From UBA3537 sp045561735 (GTDB taxonomy: Bacteria > Bacteroidota > Bacteroidia > Flavobacteriales > Flavobacteriaceae), in contig JBJKXC010000024.1 in assembly GCA_045561735.1 (NCBI GenBank), forward strand, positions 1-28,767: a stretch of DNA of 28,767 nt, in the 5' to 3' direction. Positions 22,736-28,767 of this stretch are shown here, piece by piece; positions within the stretch are counted from its first letter, which is position 1; the number at the start of each line of letters is the position of its first letter. The position numbers and the translations under genes were made by a program. The notes below the pieces were generated by a model. The model saw only the letters and a program-made list of their open reading frames with translations. It did not search any database and was not told the DNA's origin.

Positions 22736-24574
22736 TCAAAACCTTTTAATGAAAACCCCATCATAACTTTCTGCAAAAATAGTATCTTTTTCACCGTATG
22801 TATCACCAAATGAATTATATGAAGGGTTACTAGGAAATGTTGATGCCGAGCCAATTTGCCCCCAAATACCATTTGAAAAACCCAATGGGGTTATAGTATC
22901 AAGATTTGACCCAGCGCTTCCATCTATATATCTCCTTACAACATATATTTTTGACCCATCTTCAGAAAGATAAGCACCAGTTATTCTGGCATTACTATAT
23001 CCATAAAATGTTATTTCCTGACCCTTAATTAGCCATTGATTTTGGTTAATGTCATAATTGTATACTCTAATCTTGTTCCAGTTTTGCCCTTGAGGCGGAT
23101 CATCTCTAATAATTAGGGCTATATTCGTTCCGTTTTCATCTATGGAAACGTTATCATAGCTGCCAATCCATTCTCCATCATTCAAACCGTAAATTACATT
23201 TCCTTTTTGGACAGGAGCTCCATTATTATAATTGTAAATTGTTACTGAGCCATTGTTATTTAATCCATTAAAACTGCCAATTCCAGCACTGTAAAATGAA
23301 TTAAAAGAGTTATTAAATTTGATTTGATATCCAACACTAACATAATCATCTAAAACAGTCTCAAGTTGCCAGTTTCCCAAACTTTTTTCATAGATATTAT
23401 TACCCTCATAATACCTGAGATTATCAGATGAAATTGCTTTAACTTGCCCTAGCCCTGTATTTTCCAAAAATTGGTAACTTCCGTTTACTAATTCATAAAA
23501 TGAATTTTCGCCAGCATTTGTACTTACAGCAGCAATACTGCCATCATAATTAAATGCAGTTACATAACCTCCGTTAAGTTGAATTGGGGGTAAATTATAT
23601 ATCACATTATTATCAAATTTTGATATCAGTAGTAAATCATCAAAGTTATTATCTGAAGAAAAACAATTCCCATCTCCGCTAATAGCCCTTATTCCAGTTG
23701 AAAATGTGCTATTTACATAGTCTGATAAATAATAACCAGAGTCGCCGCTAAGTCCTCCTCCAATTCCAGATCCTAAGCCTCCTTCCCCATCTTGTCCATT
23801 ACAAACATATCTAGTTAATGAGTCATCTACCTCATCTGTGTCTAGTATTCCATCTGCATTGGTATCTTCTCCAACTTCTATTTTTACTCCACCATTAGCA
23901 CAGTTATCGCCTGCAGCTTCATCACTGGTATTTATCAGTGTCTTTACAGCAACTTCTCCATCATCACCTGCTGGTCCCTGTTCCCCTTGTGGTCCCTGAG
24001 GTCCTGCTGGTCCACTTGGCCCTGTCGGGCCCGTTGCACCAACCGCTCCGTCTTGTCCATCTACACCGTCTTGTCCATCAGCTCCTGCGGGTCCTGGTTC
24101 TCCTTGTGGTCCTGATGGTCCCGTAGGGCCTTCTGGTCCCGGTACATCTGACGCAGGTGAGTAGTAAGCAAAAGGCACATAAGTAAACGGTTGGTTAGAC
24201 AATTCTTCAAAGTCTGTACAGCTGCCTTTAATATCTAAATCTACCTTTAGAAACTTAGCGTCTGCTGTCCATTGTATACCAGCAAAGTCCGCAGCATAGC
24301 CGCCTGTTTGGGTGTTAGTACCAATTAGTAAATTAACCATACCAAAAGCGTCCGTAGTGACCTGTACTTCTTCTTGGTATTCTAGGTTTCCATCAGCGTC
24401 TACAATGCCAAACTGAAGACATACATCTTGGTTTGTTAATGGTGCATAGGGGTTATCTACGCCGGGGAGTTCCTCGCCATTAGGGTTATAAATAACAGCT
24501 TGATAAGTAATACCGCTGCTTTGAGAAAAGACCAGGGAATTGAATAGTAACAGGGTGTATATTATGTTTTTCAT
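22736..24574 (-). CDS. Collagen-stalk surface protein with propeller-like tip (612 residues)
   Basis: This is the third paralogue, with the same layout as its neighbours: a different signal peptide (MKNIIYTLLLFNSLVFSQ), the shared N-domain (19-144), a longer Gly-X-Y stalk (about 145-207, with QGEPG and QGEQG steps) and the DUF7151-like module with DTNADGILDTDE. The tip (about 265-612) has LSEDGSKIYVV and FNYDGSIAAVS repeats. It is distantly similar to the tip of the 581-residue protein but not alignable throughout by eye. It starts 13 bases after the 375-residue gene, in operon. No sorting domain is recognised. Confidence 0.88.
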   Translation of the reverse strand: MKNIIYTLLLFNSLVFSQSSGITYQAVIYNPNGEELPGVDNPYAPLTNQDVCLQFGIVDADGNLEYQEEVQVTTDAFGMVNLLIGTNTQTGGYAADFAGIQWTADAKFLKVDLDIKGSCTDFEELSNQPFTYVPFAYYSPASDVPGPEGPTGPSGPQGEPGPAGADGQDGVDGQDGAVGATGPTGPSGPAGPQGPQGEQGPAGDDGEVAVKTLINTSDEAAGDNCANGGVKIEVGEDTNADGILDTDEVDDSLTRYVCNGQDGEGGLGSGIGGGLSGDSGYYLSDYVNSTFSTGIRAISGDGNCFSSDNNFDDLLLISKFDNNVIYNLPPIQLNGGYVTAFNYDGSIAAVSTNAGENSFYELVNGSYQFLENTGLGQVKAISSDNLRYYEGNNIYEKSLGNWQLETVLDDYVSVGYQIKFNNSFNSFYSAGIGSFNGLNNNGSVTIYNYNNGAPVQKGNVIYGLNDGEWIGSYDNVSIDENGTNIALIIRDDPPQGQNWNKIRVYNYDINQNQWLIKGQEITFYGYSNARITGAYLSEDGSKIYVVRRYIDGSAGSNLDTITPLGFSNGIWGQIGSASTFPSNPSYNSFGDTYGEKDTIFAESYDGVFIKRF

Positions 24575-24587
24575 AATAGTTTAAATT

Positions 24588-25715
24588 TTATCTTACACAT
24601 CTACATTTATGAGATCTTTCGTTGTTAGTCCCTCTTGGATACCCTGTTGACTCATCTTCAATTAAATAGACTCCGGTTCCATCATTATACAGAGTGACAG
24701 TCCATAAAAAATGTGCATCGGATGGTGTAGCAGAGCCGGTTAAAGATAAGTCATCGGGAGTTGCTAAAGTTTGACGCATTACAATATATTCTTCAAAAGA
24801 AGGCAGTCTATAATCATCATATCCATTATAAATTAAATCTCTACAATATTCGATTGCTTCCATAAATTTCATCGCATTTGTACTCAACGTAGAATAACCG
24901 TTAATGATAATTGTTGAAGAAGTAGAAGAACCTCCCGAAATGCCCTGAGGGCCCTCTGGCCCTTGTTCTCCTTGTGGTCCTTGAGGTCCAGCGGGTCCAG
25001 TTGGACCAGTGGGCCCTGTTGGTCCAACCGCTCCATCTTGTCCATCAGCTCCCGGGGGCCCTGGTGGGCCTGTTGCACCAACCGCTCCGTCTTGTCCATC
25101 AGCTCCCGGGGGGCCTGGTGGGCCTGGTGGGCCTGTTGCACCAACCGCTCCGTCTTGTCCATCAGCTCCCGGGGGGCCTGGTGGTCCTGTTGGTCCTGTT
25201 GCACCAACCGCTCCGTCTTGTCCATCAGCTCCTGCAGGTCCTGGTTCTCCTGCTGGTCCTGGAGGGCCTTCTGGTCCCGGTACATCGGATGCTGGTGAGT
25301 AATATGCAAAAGGCACATAGGTAAAGGGTTGGTTAGACAATTCTTCAAAGTCTGTACAACTGCCTTTAATATCTAAATCTACTTTTAGAAACTTAGCGTC
25401 TGCTGTCCATTGTATACCAGCAAAGTCCGCAGCATAGCCGCCTGTTTGGGTGTTAGTACCAATTAGTAAATTAACCATACCAAAAGCATCGGTAGTAACT
25501 TGTACTTCTTCTTGGTATTCAACGTTTCCTGAAGCATCTATAATACCAAACTGTAAGCATACATCTTGGTTAGTAAGTGGGGCATAAGGGTTGTCTACGC
25601 CGGGTAGTTCCTCGCCATTAGGGTTATAAATAACAGCTTGATAAGTAATACCACTACTTTGTGCGAAACCTAAGCTAGAGATAAATAAAGCGGAGAGTAA
25701 GAGTAGTTTTTTCAT
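24588..25715 (-). CDS. Collagen-stalk surface protein with Lcl_C (DUF1566)-like tip (375 residues)
   Basis: This is the second paralogue. Its signal peptide is a hybrid: MKKLLLLSAL as in the lipoproteins, then FISSLGFAQ as in the fibre family; there is no lipobox Cys. The shared N-domain spans 20-145. The Gly-X-Y stalk is the longest (about 146-258) and contains 18-21-residue repeats GADGQDGAVGATGPP. The DUF7151-like module is absent. The tip (about 275-375) has AIEYCRDLIYNGYDDYRLPS, then FLWTVT and a Cys-rich end. This matches the DUF1566/Lcl_C domain, named after the Legionella collagen-like adhesin Lcl, which also joins a collagen stalk to this domain. An adhesin role is inferred. Confidence 0.9.
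   Translation of the reverse strand: MKKLLLLSALFISSLGFAQSSGITYQAVIYNPNGEELPGVDNPYAPLTNQDVCLQFGIIDASGNVEYQEEVQVTTDAFGMVNLLIGTNTQTGGYAADFAGIQWTADAKFLKVDLDIKGSCTDFEELSNQPFTYVPFAYYSPASDVPGPEGPPGPAGEPGPAGADGQDGAVGATGPTGPPGPPGADGQDGAVGATGPPGPPGPPGADGQDGAVGATGPPGPPGADGQDGAVGPTGPTGPTGPAGPQGPQGEQGPEGPQGISGGSSTSSTIIINGYSTLSTNAMKFMEAIEYCRDLIYNGYDDYRLPSFEEYIVMRQTLATPDDLSLTGSATPSDAHFLWTVTLYNDGTGVYLIEDESTGYPRGTNNERSHKCRCVR
25030..25232 (-). repeat. Minisatellite in the collagen stalk (54/63/63 bp units)
   Basis: GCTCC(A/G)TCTTGTCCATCAGC begins at 25030, 25084, 25147 and 25210, spaced 54, 63 and 63 bp. The units encode 18 or 21 residues of Gly-X-Y sequence. All spacings are multiples of nine, so the gain or loss of a unit keeps both frame and triplet register. 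Confidence 0.9.
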
Positions 25716-25734
25716 TTAGTTAGGATTACAGTTT
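25713..25734 (-). repeat. Conserved leader block, copy 3
   Basis: On the minus strand this reads CTGTAATCCTAACTAAATG into the start codon of the 375-residue gene. It is the same as the block at 20035-20056. It directly follows the stop of the 513-residue gene. Confidence 0.75.
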
Positions 25735-25735
25735 A

Positions 25736-27277
25736 TCATTGGAAAACCTTGACTGTAAGATAATGATCAATGTTAGTTTCTAAATAGGCTTGACTGACAG
25801 ATCCAAAATAAGTCGCAGGAAAAATTGTTAAATACTCTTCCTGGCCACAGCCAGATCCAGGCGGGAATGAGGTAGGTGCCAATGCTTCAAATGAAATAAT
25901 TAAACTCGATGCATTAACGGGTAAGTTAAAAATTAGCTTGTTTAAAGTTGGATTTGTTGAGTTGTTACTGTAAGGATTGAGCAAATTTAAATTAAATTCT
26001 TGAATTGAATTTGAGGAAATATAATCACTTTCCAAATTATTATAGTAATTATTCAAAGTTTGATGCTCAACAAAACTAGGAATTAATTCACCACTTGAGT
26101 CTGTAAATTTTATACTCATTATTGTTTCATAGCATTCTTTCCCAAAAGGTGGAGTAATTTCTATTCTTGATGAGTTTAAATCTTGATAGGTATATTCAAT
26201 TTCACTTGGTACAGGGTTGCTTATATCAATATTACACAGTTCTGGTGGATCTGGATAGGTGAATTGTACTCCACAACCACCCCACCAAAGACCATTAGGA
26301 CTTGTGTAGCAAGAAGAATAACTCGCGCCTTCTTGAGTCCAACCACTCCCATACGCTGCAATATAACCCTCTGGGTCACCTCCAGTTTCACAACTCCCTC
26401 GAACAATTAAAACGTCCAAGTCCTCTACGTTAGTAAAAAAATCACCCGAGCCACCTAAAGTCCCATTATTACCATCTTCTCCATCTTCACCATCAGCTCC
26501 ATTACAAACATACCTAGTTAATGAGTCATCTACCTCATCTGTGTCTAGTATGCCGTCTGCATTAATGTCTTCTCCAACTTCTATTTTTACTCCACCATTA
26601 GCACAGTTATCTCCTGCAGCTTCATCACTGGTATTTATCAGTGTCTTTACAGCAACATCTCCATCTTCACCTGCCGGACCTTGTTCACCCTGTGGCCCCT
26701 GAGGTCCTGCTGGGCCACTTGGTCCTGTCGGTCCGGTTGCACCAACCGCTCCGTCTTGTCCATCTACACCATCTTGTCCATCAGCTCCTGCTGGACCTGG
26801 TTCTCCTTGTGGCCCTGCTGGTCCTGGAGGACCTTCTGGTCCCGGTACGTCTGACGCAGGAGAGTAGTAAGCAAACGGTACATAGGTAAAGGGTTGGTTC
26901 GATAATTCTTCAAAGTCTGTACAGCTGCCTTTAATATCTAAATCTACCTTTAGAAACTTAGCGTCTGCTGTCCATTGTATACCAGCAAAGTCCGCAGCAT
27001 AGCCGCCTGTTTGGGTATTAGTACCTATTAGTAAATTAACCATTCCAAAAGCGTCCGTAGTAACTTGTACTTCTTCTTGGTATTCAACGCTTCCTGAAGC
27101 ATCAACAATACCAAACTGTAAGCATACATCTTGGTTAGTAAGTGGTGCATAGGGGTTGTCTACGCCGGGTAGTTCCTCGCCATTAGGGTTATAAATAACA
27201 GCTTGATAGGTAATACCGCTGCTTTGTGCGAAACCTAAGCTAGATACAAATAAAAAAAAAAGTAAAAAACGTTTCAT
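25736..27277 (-). CDS. Collagen-stalk surface protein with unrecognised Cys-rich tip (513 residues)
   Basis: This is the first paralogue of the array. The signal peptide (MKRFLLFFLFVSSLGFAQ) is identical to that of the 581-residue protein. It has the shared N-domain (19-144), the Gly-X-Y stalk (about 145-208) and the DUF7151-like module with DINADGILDTDE. The tip (about 275-513) is unlike the others. It begins DLDVLIVRGSCETGGDPEGY and has a dense Trp/Cys/Gly segment (SSCYTSPNGLWWGGCGVQFT), followed by a beta-rich region. Its ATG shares one base with the stop of the beta-barrel gene (TAATG), so it is probably coupled to it. No T9SS sorting domain is recognised. Confidence 0.88.
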   Translation of the reverse strand: MKRFLLFFLFVSSLGFAQSSGITYQAVIYNPNGEELPGVDNPYAPLTNQDVCLQFGIVDASGSVEYQEEVQVTTDAFGMVNLLIGTNTQTGGYAADFAGIQWTADAKFLKVDLDIKGSCTDFEELSNQPFTYVPFAYYSPASDVPGPEGPPGPAGPQGEPGPAGADGQDGVDGQDGAVGATGPTGPSGPAGPQGPQGEQGPAGEDGDVAVKTLINTSDEAAGDNCANGGVKIEVGEDINADGILDTDEVDDSLTRYVCNGADGEDGEDGNNGTLGGSGDFFTNVEDLDVLIVRGSCETGGDPEGYIAAYGSGWTQEGASYSSCYTSPNGLWWGGCGVQFTYPDPPELCNIDISNPVPSEIEYTYQDLNSSRIEITPPFGKECYETIMSIKFTDSSGELIPSFVEHQTLNNYYNNLESDYISSNSIQEFNLNLLNPYSNNSTNPTLNKLIFNLPVNASSLIISFEALAPTSFPPGSGCGQEEYLTIFPATYFGSVSQAYLETNIDHYLTVKVFQ

Positions 27278-27891
27278 TAATTAAGTGACATTAAAATACC
27301 AAACTGTAGTTGACTATTGTTAAAATTAAGATCCTGTTCGCCACTGCTAAGCCCAAAGTTTTTAGAATAGTGGTAGCCTATTCCAATAGCAATATTGTCC
27401 AGTAAGAAGTATTGTACATCAAGACCTATAATAGGTTTAAAAAACAAGCCTTTAAATTCATCTTCGCCAGTAAGCTTAAACGTTTGTCCATTTATCTTTT
27501 GCTCGCCACCAATTATGTGGTTAAAGTTAATACCAGCGTTGAGGTTTAGAGAGATAGGAGAGCGGTTTGCCTCAAGCACTTTATATTTAGCTACACCCTG
27601 CAGACCCAAGTAATTAGTATCCCAAGAATAGTTGTTTACCATATTACCGCCTGTAGCATTAAACTGGTCTAGTGTAAGTCCAGCTGCTATACCAAACTTA
27701 TCTCCTAATGAGAATATATAACCTACTTCGTAAGAGGCGCCGCTACTAGACTCAACATTAGGGTTACTATCACCTTGAGAGTTTGTATAGTCATAGGTTG
27801 TAAAATTACGCCCTACATTCAAATAGACTTCTTGAGCCGATGAGAAATTAAGCGCAAATACAATAAGGGCTATGGAAAATAAATGTTTCAT
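27277..27891 (-). CDS. Outer-membrane beta-barrel protein
   Basis: This 204-residue protein has a signal peptide (MKHLFSIALIVFALNFSSAQ) and alternating amphipathic strands (YEVGYIFSLGDKFGIAAGLT, ISLNLNAGINFNHI, IAIGIGYHYSKNFG), ending in a strand with LQFGILMSLN. This is the pattern of small 8- to 10-strand OmpA/OprF-like barrels in Bacteroidota. It sits between the T9SS-sorted protein (ATGA overlap 27888-27891) and the first fibre gene (TAATG overlap). This suggests a shared function, perhaps as anchor or export partner for the fibres. Confidence 0.85.
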   Translation of the reverse strand: MKHLFSIALIVFALNFSSAQEVYLNVGRNFTTYDYTNSQGDSNPNVESSSGASYEVGYIFSLGDKFGIAAGLTLDQFNATGGNMVNNYSWDTNYLGLQGVAKYKVLEANRSPISLNLNAGINFNHIIGGEQKINGQTFKLTGEDEFKGLFFKPIIGLDVQYFLLDNIAIGIGYHYSKNFGLSSGEQDLNFNNSQLQFGILMSLN

Positions 27892-28361
27892 TCTTTAATT
27901 AGTTTAGTGAAATAAGTTAGTTGGTTAGATTTTAGGTTAACGAGGTATACCCCTGAAGACAGCGTTTCTAAATTGATACTTTGGTTAGGGCCTGTTACAT
28001 TTAATAGGTTTTTATAAACCAGCTTACCAGCAGGATCAAAAACATTGATTGTTATATCATCTTCAGAATTGTGCTGAACATTAACAATACCACTAAATGG
28101 GTTAGGGTAAATCGATACTTCAAAATCAGGAGATGTCCCTTCTAAAATAATACGCGCCCAATTCGACTGTTGAAAGCCTTGGCCTATGTCAAAGCCTCTA
28201 TTTGAATAATTACCAACAACAGACTGCTGACCTATAGTCTGGGTAACCATAACGCCACTATTGGTCTTAGAAGTACTACCTTGACTAGATAGCATTTGGT
28301 GGTGCAACTGAGCAGAAACAGTGGTAGTAGAGAATAATAAAAGAATATAAAAAGCCTTCAA
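27888..28361 (-). CDS. T9SS type A sorting domain protein, first gene of the fibre operon
   Basis: The C-terminal 75 residues are a T9SS type A sorting domain: SIYPNPFSGIVNV, INVFDPAGKLVYK, then LSSGVYLVNLKS and KLIKE. The N-terminal part (HHQMLSSQGSTSKTNSGVMV, TIGQQSVVG, GFQQSNW) is a module often found in short T9SS proteins of this phylum. I chose TTG at 28361 because it gives a clean leader MKAFYILLLFSTTTVSAQ. The frame is open to a TTG at 28436, but that region contains the likely promoter. It is probably exported and attached to the cell surface by the T9SS. It is coupled to the barrel gene by ATGA. Confidence 0.85.
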   Translation of the reverse strand: MKAFYILLLFSTTTVSAQLHHQMLSSQGSTSKTNSGVMVTQTIGQQSVVGNYSNRGFDIGQGFQQSNWARIILEGTSPDFEVSIYPNPFSGIVNVQHNSEDDITINVFDPAGKLVYKNLLNVTGPNQSINLETLSSGVYLVNLKSNQLTYFTKLIKE

Positions 28362-28405
28362 TAGTGTAATAATTGTATAGGCTTTGGGGGTAAATAAGGG
28401 AACTA

Positions 28406-28436
28406 TAAAACTACGGAAAACTATTGTTTTGTGCAA
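28406..28436 (-). promoter_or_regulatory. Candidate promoter of the fibre operon
   Basis: On the minus strand, TTG at 28436-28434 is followed by 20 bases and TAGTTTTA at 28413-28406. This is close to TTG-N19-TAnnTTTG (one base longer and one mismatch). It lies 45 bases upstream of the chosen TTG start and just downstream of dispersed element copy C. Confidence 0.35.
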
Positions 28437-28455
28437 TAAGAATAGATTAATTACG

Positions 28456-28509
28456 AAAAACTTTTTATTAGCTCAGTAGCTTTGGAACAAAGCGTGTTGG
28501 GAAAAGCAA
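28456..28509 (-). repeat. Dispersed upstream element, copy C
   Basis: On the minus strand this reads TTGCTTTTCCCAACACGC then TTTGTTCCAAAGCTACTGAG and CTAATAAAAAGTTTT. It is identical to copy A over about 50 bases except for one extra A in the A-run. It lies about 95 bases upstream of the fibre operon start and points toward it, as copies A and B do for their genes. Confidence 0.8.
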
Positions 28510-28617
28510 TAGTGCCAAATGAGTGCCAAGATTTTTAGTATATTTGGCTGAGTTATTTCTAAGTGCTGAAGTAAAGTAGTTTGCTTTTCACGACTGGTTT
28601 AGAGCGAGAGAGCCCAT
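28510..28617. other. Spacer upstream of the fibre operon
   Basis: There is no gene here. It contains two TTTGGCACT-like motifs (minus strand, 28510-28535) and then unremarkable sequence up to the terminator of the edge gene. A regulator site is possible but not demonstrated. Confidence 0.3.
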
Positions 28618-28648
28618 AAAAAAAGCCCTACATCTCTGTAAAGCTTTT
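28618..28648 (-). terminator. Terminator of the right-edge gene
   Basis: On the minus strand, GCTTTACA (28644-28637), loop GAGA, and TGTAGGGC (28632-28625) pair with two G-U steps. The stem is extended by A/U pairs and followed by seven U's. It should stop transcription entering from the right before the fibre operon promoter. Confidence 0.75.
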
Positions 28649-28767
28649 GCTCCCCCTATTATTCAAAGTTGCAGCATAATTTCTTCTTTTAACGATCCAC
28701 TTAACTTGGACGATATACAATTCTCCTTCCTTTAAAATACTTAAGTAACGAGTGTAAGTTAGACTGC
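28628..28767 (-). CDS. Partial gene at right edge (C-terminal 45 residues, unrecognised)
   Basis: A minus-strand frame enters from the edge and ends at TAG 28630-28628, inside the terminator stem. The visible peptide is basic (IVQVKWIVKRRNYAATLNNR, ending FTEM). No family is recognised. The terminator shows that a transcript ends here, but the reading frame itself is uncertain because another frame stops earlier. Confidence 0.3.
   Translation of the reverse strand, partial: SLTYTRYLSILKEGELYIVQVKWIVKRRNYAATLNNRGSKSFTEM

Noticed and set aside
24963..25324. Long plus-strand ORFs rich in Gly, Pro, Ser and Trp opposite the collagen stalk; also considered as a CRISPR-like repeat
   Set aside because: They are mirror frames of the Gly-X-Y repeats. 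The repeats are protein-coding minisatellites without unique spacers.
28510..28535. Sigma-54-like TTGGCAC repeats upstream of the fibre operon
   Set aside because: The GG-N10-GC spacing occurs, but the -12 box is TGGC rather than TTGC. No other evidence supports sigma-54 control.
28628..28767. Edge frame as the C-terminus of a tyrosine recombinase
   Set aside because: The visible residues do not show the catalytic Tyr context or other integrase motifs.

Overview
The window looks like a chromosome segment of a marine-type Flavobacteriaceae bacterium (Bacteroidota). The evidence is low GC with A/T-rich spacers, no Shine-Dalgarno sequences before most genes, TAnnTTTG-type promoter elements, a type IX secretion (T9SS) sorting domain, a choice-of-anchor L protein, two-headed Nfu proteins, and the order DUF177-rpmF-fabH-accB-accC. 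I saw no tRNA, rRNA, CRISPR array, transposase or integrase.

Left part, 1-13.4 kb, is mostly conserved chromosomal genes. A large secreted choice-of-anchor L protein with 74-residue tandem repeats runs off the left edge. It is divergent from an Nfu-type Fe-S scaffold gene, which is followed by a frameshifted dodecin pseudogene and a strong terminator. On the minus strand come a DAO-family FAD oxidoreductase, accC-accB-fabH (start of fatty acid synthesis, with an unusual A/T-rich leader holding two mutually exclusive hairpins), rpmF and DUF177, and pdxA. Riboflavin synthase (ribE) diverges from pdxA and meets mscL tail to tail. A DUF2892 membrane protein, a sulfatase lipoprotein and an AlkB-type alkane hydroxylase follow.

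Middle part, 13.4-20.7 kb, is accessory. It holds a 43-residue Cys-rich protein, two coupled unknown proteins, a DUF805 membrane protein, a coiled-coil protein, two exported proteins, and a cluster of very small genes: lipoproteins (one with a Kazal domain), tiny membrane proteins and remnants. Many overlap by ATGA or TAATG. Several share nearly identical DNA for leader and signal peptide, while the mature proteins are unrelated.

Right part, 20.66-28.4 kb, is one minus-strand operon: a T9SS type A sorting-domain protein, an outer-membrane beta-barrel, then four tandem paralogous secreted proteins and a fifth broken copy. Each paralogue has the same N-terminal domain (about 130 residues), a collagen-like Gly-X-Y stalk and a C-terminal tip. 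The tips differ: an unrecognised Cys-rich domain, an Lcl_C/DUF1566-like domain, and two propeller-like domains that are only distantly alike. This looks like a modular surface-fibre array with exchangeable tips, and it is the most interesting system here. A roughly 55-bp element occurs upstream of three accessory transcription units (17.4, 19.2 and 28.5 kb), always in the same orientation relative to the downstream gene, and may co-regulate them.
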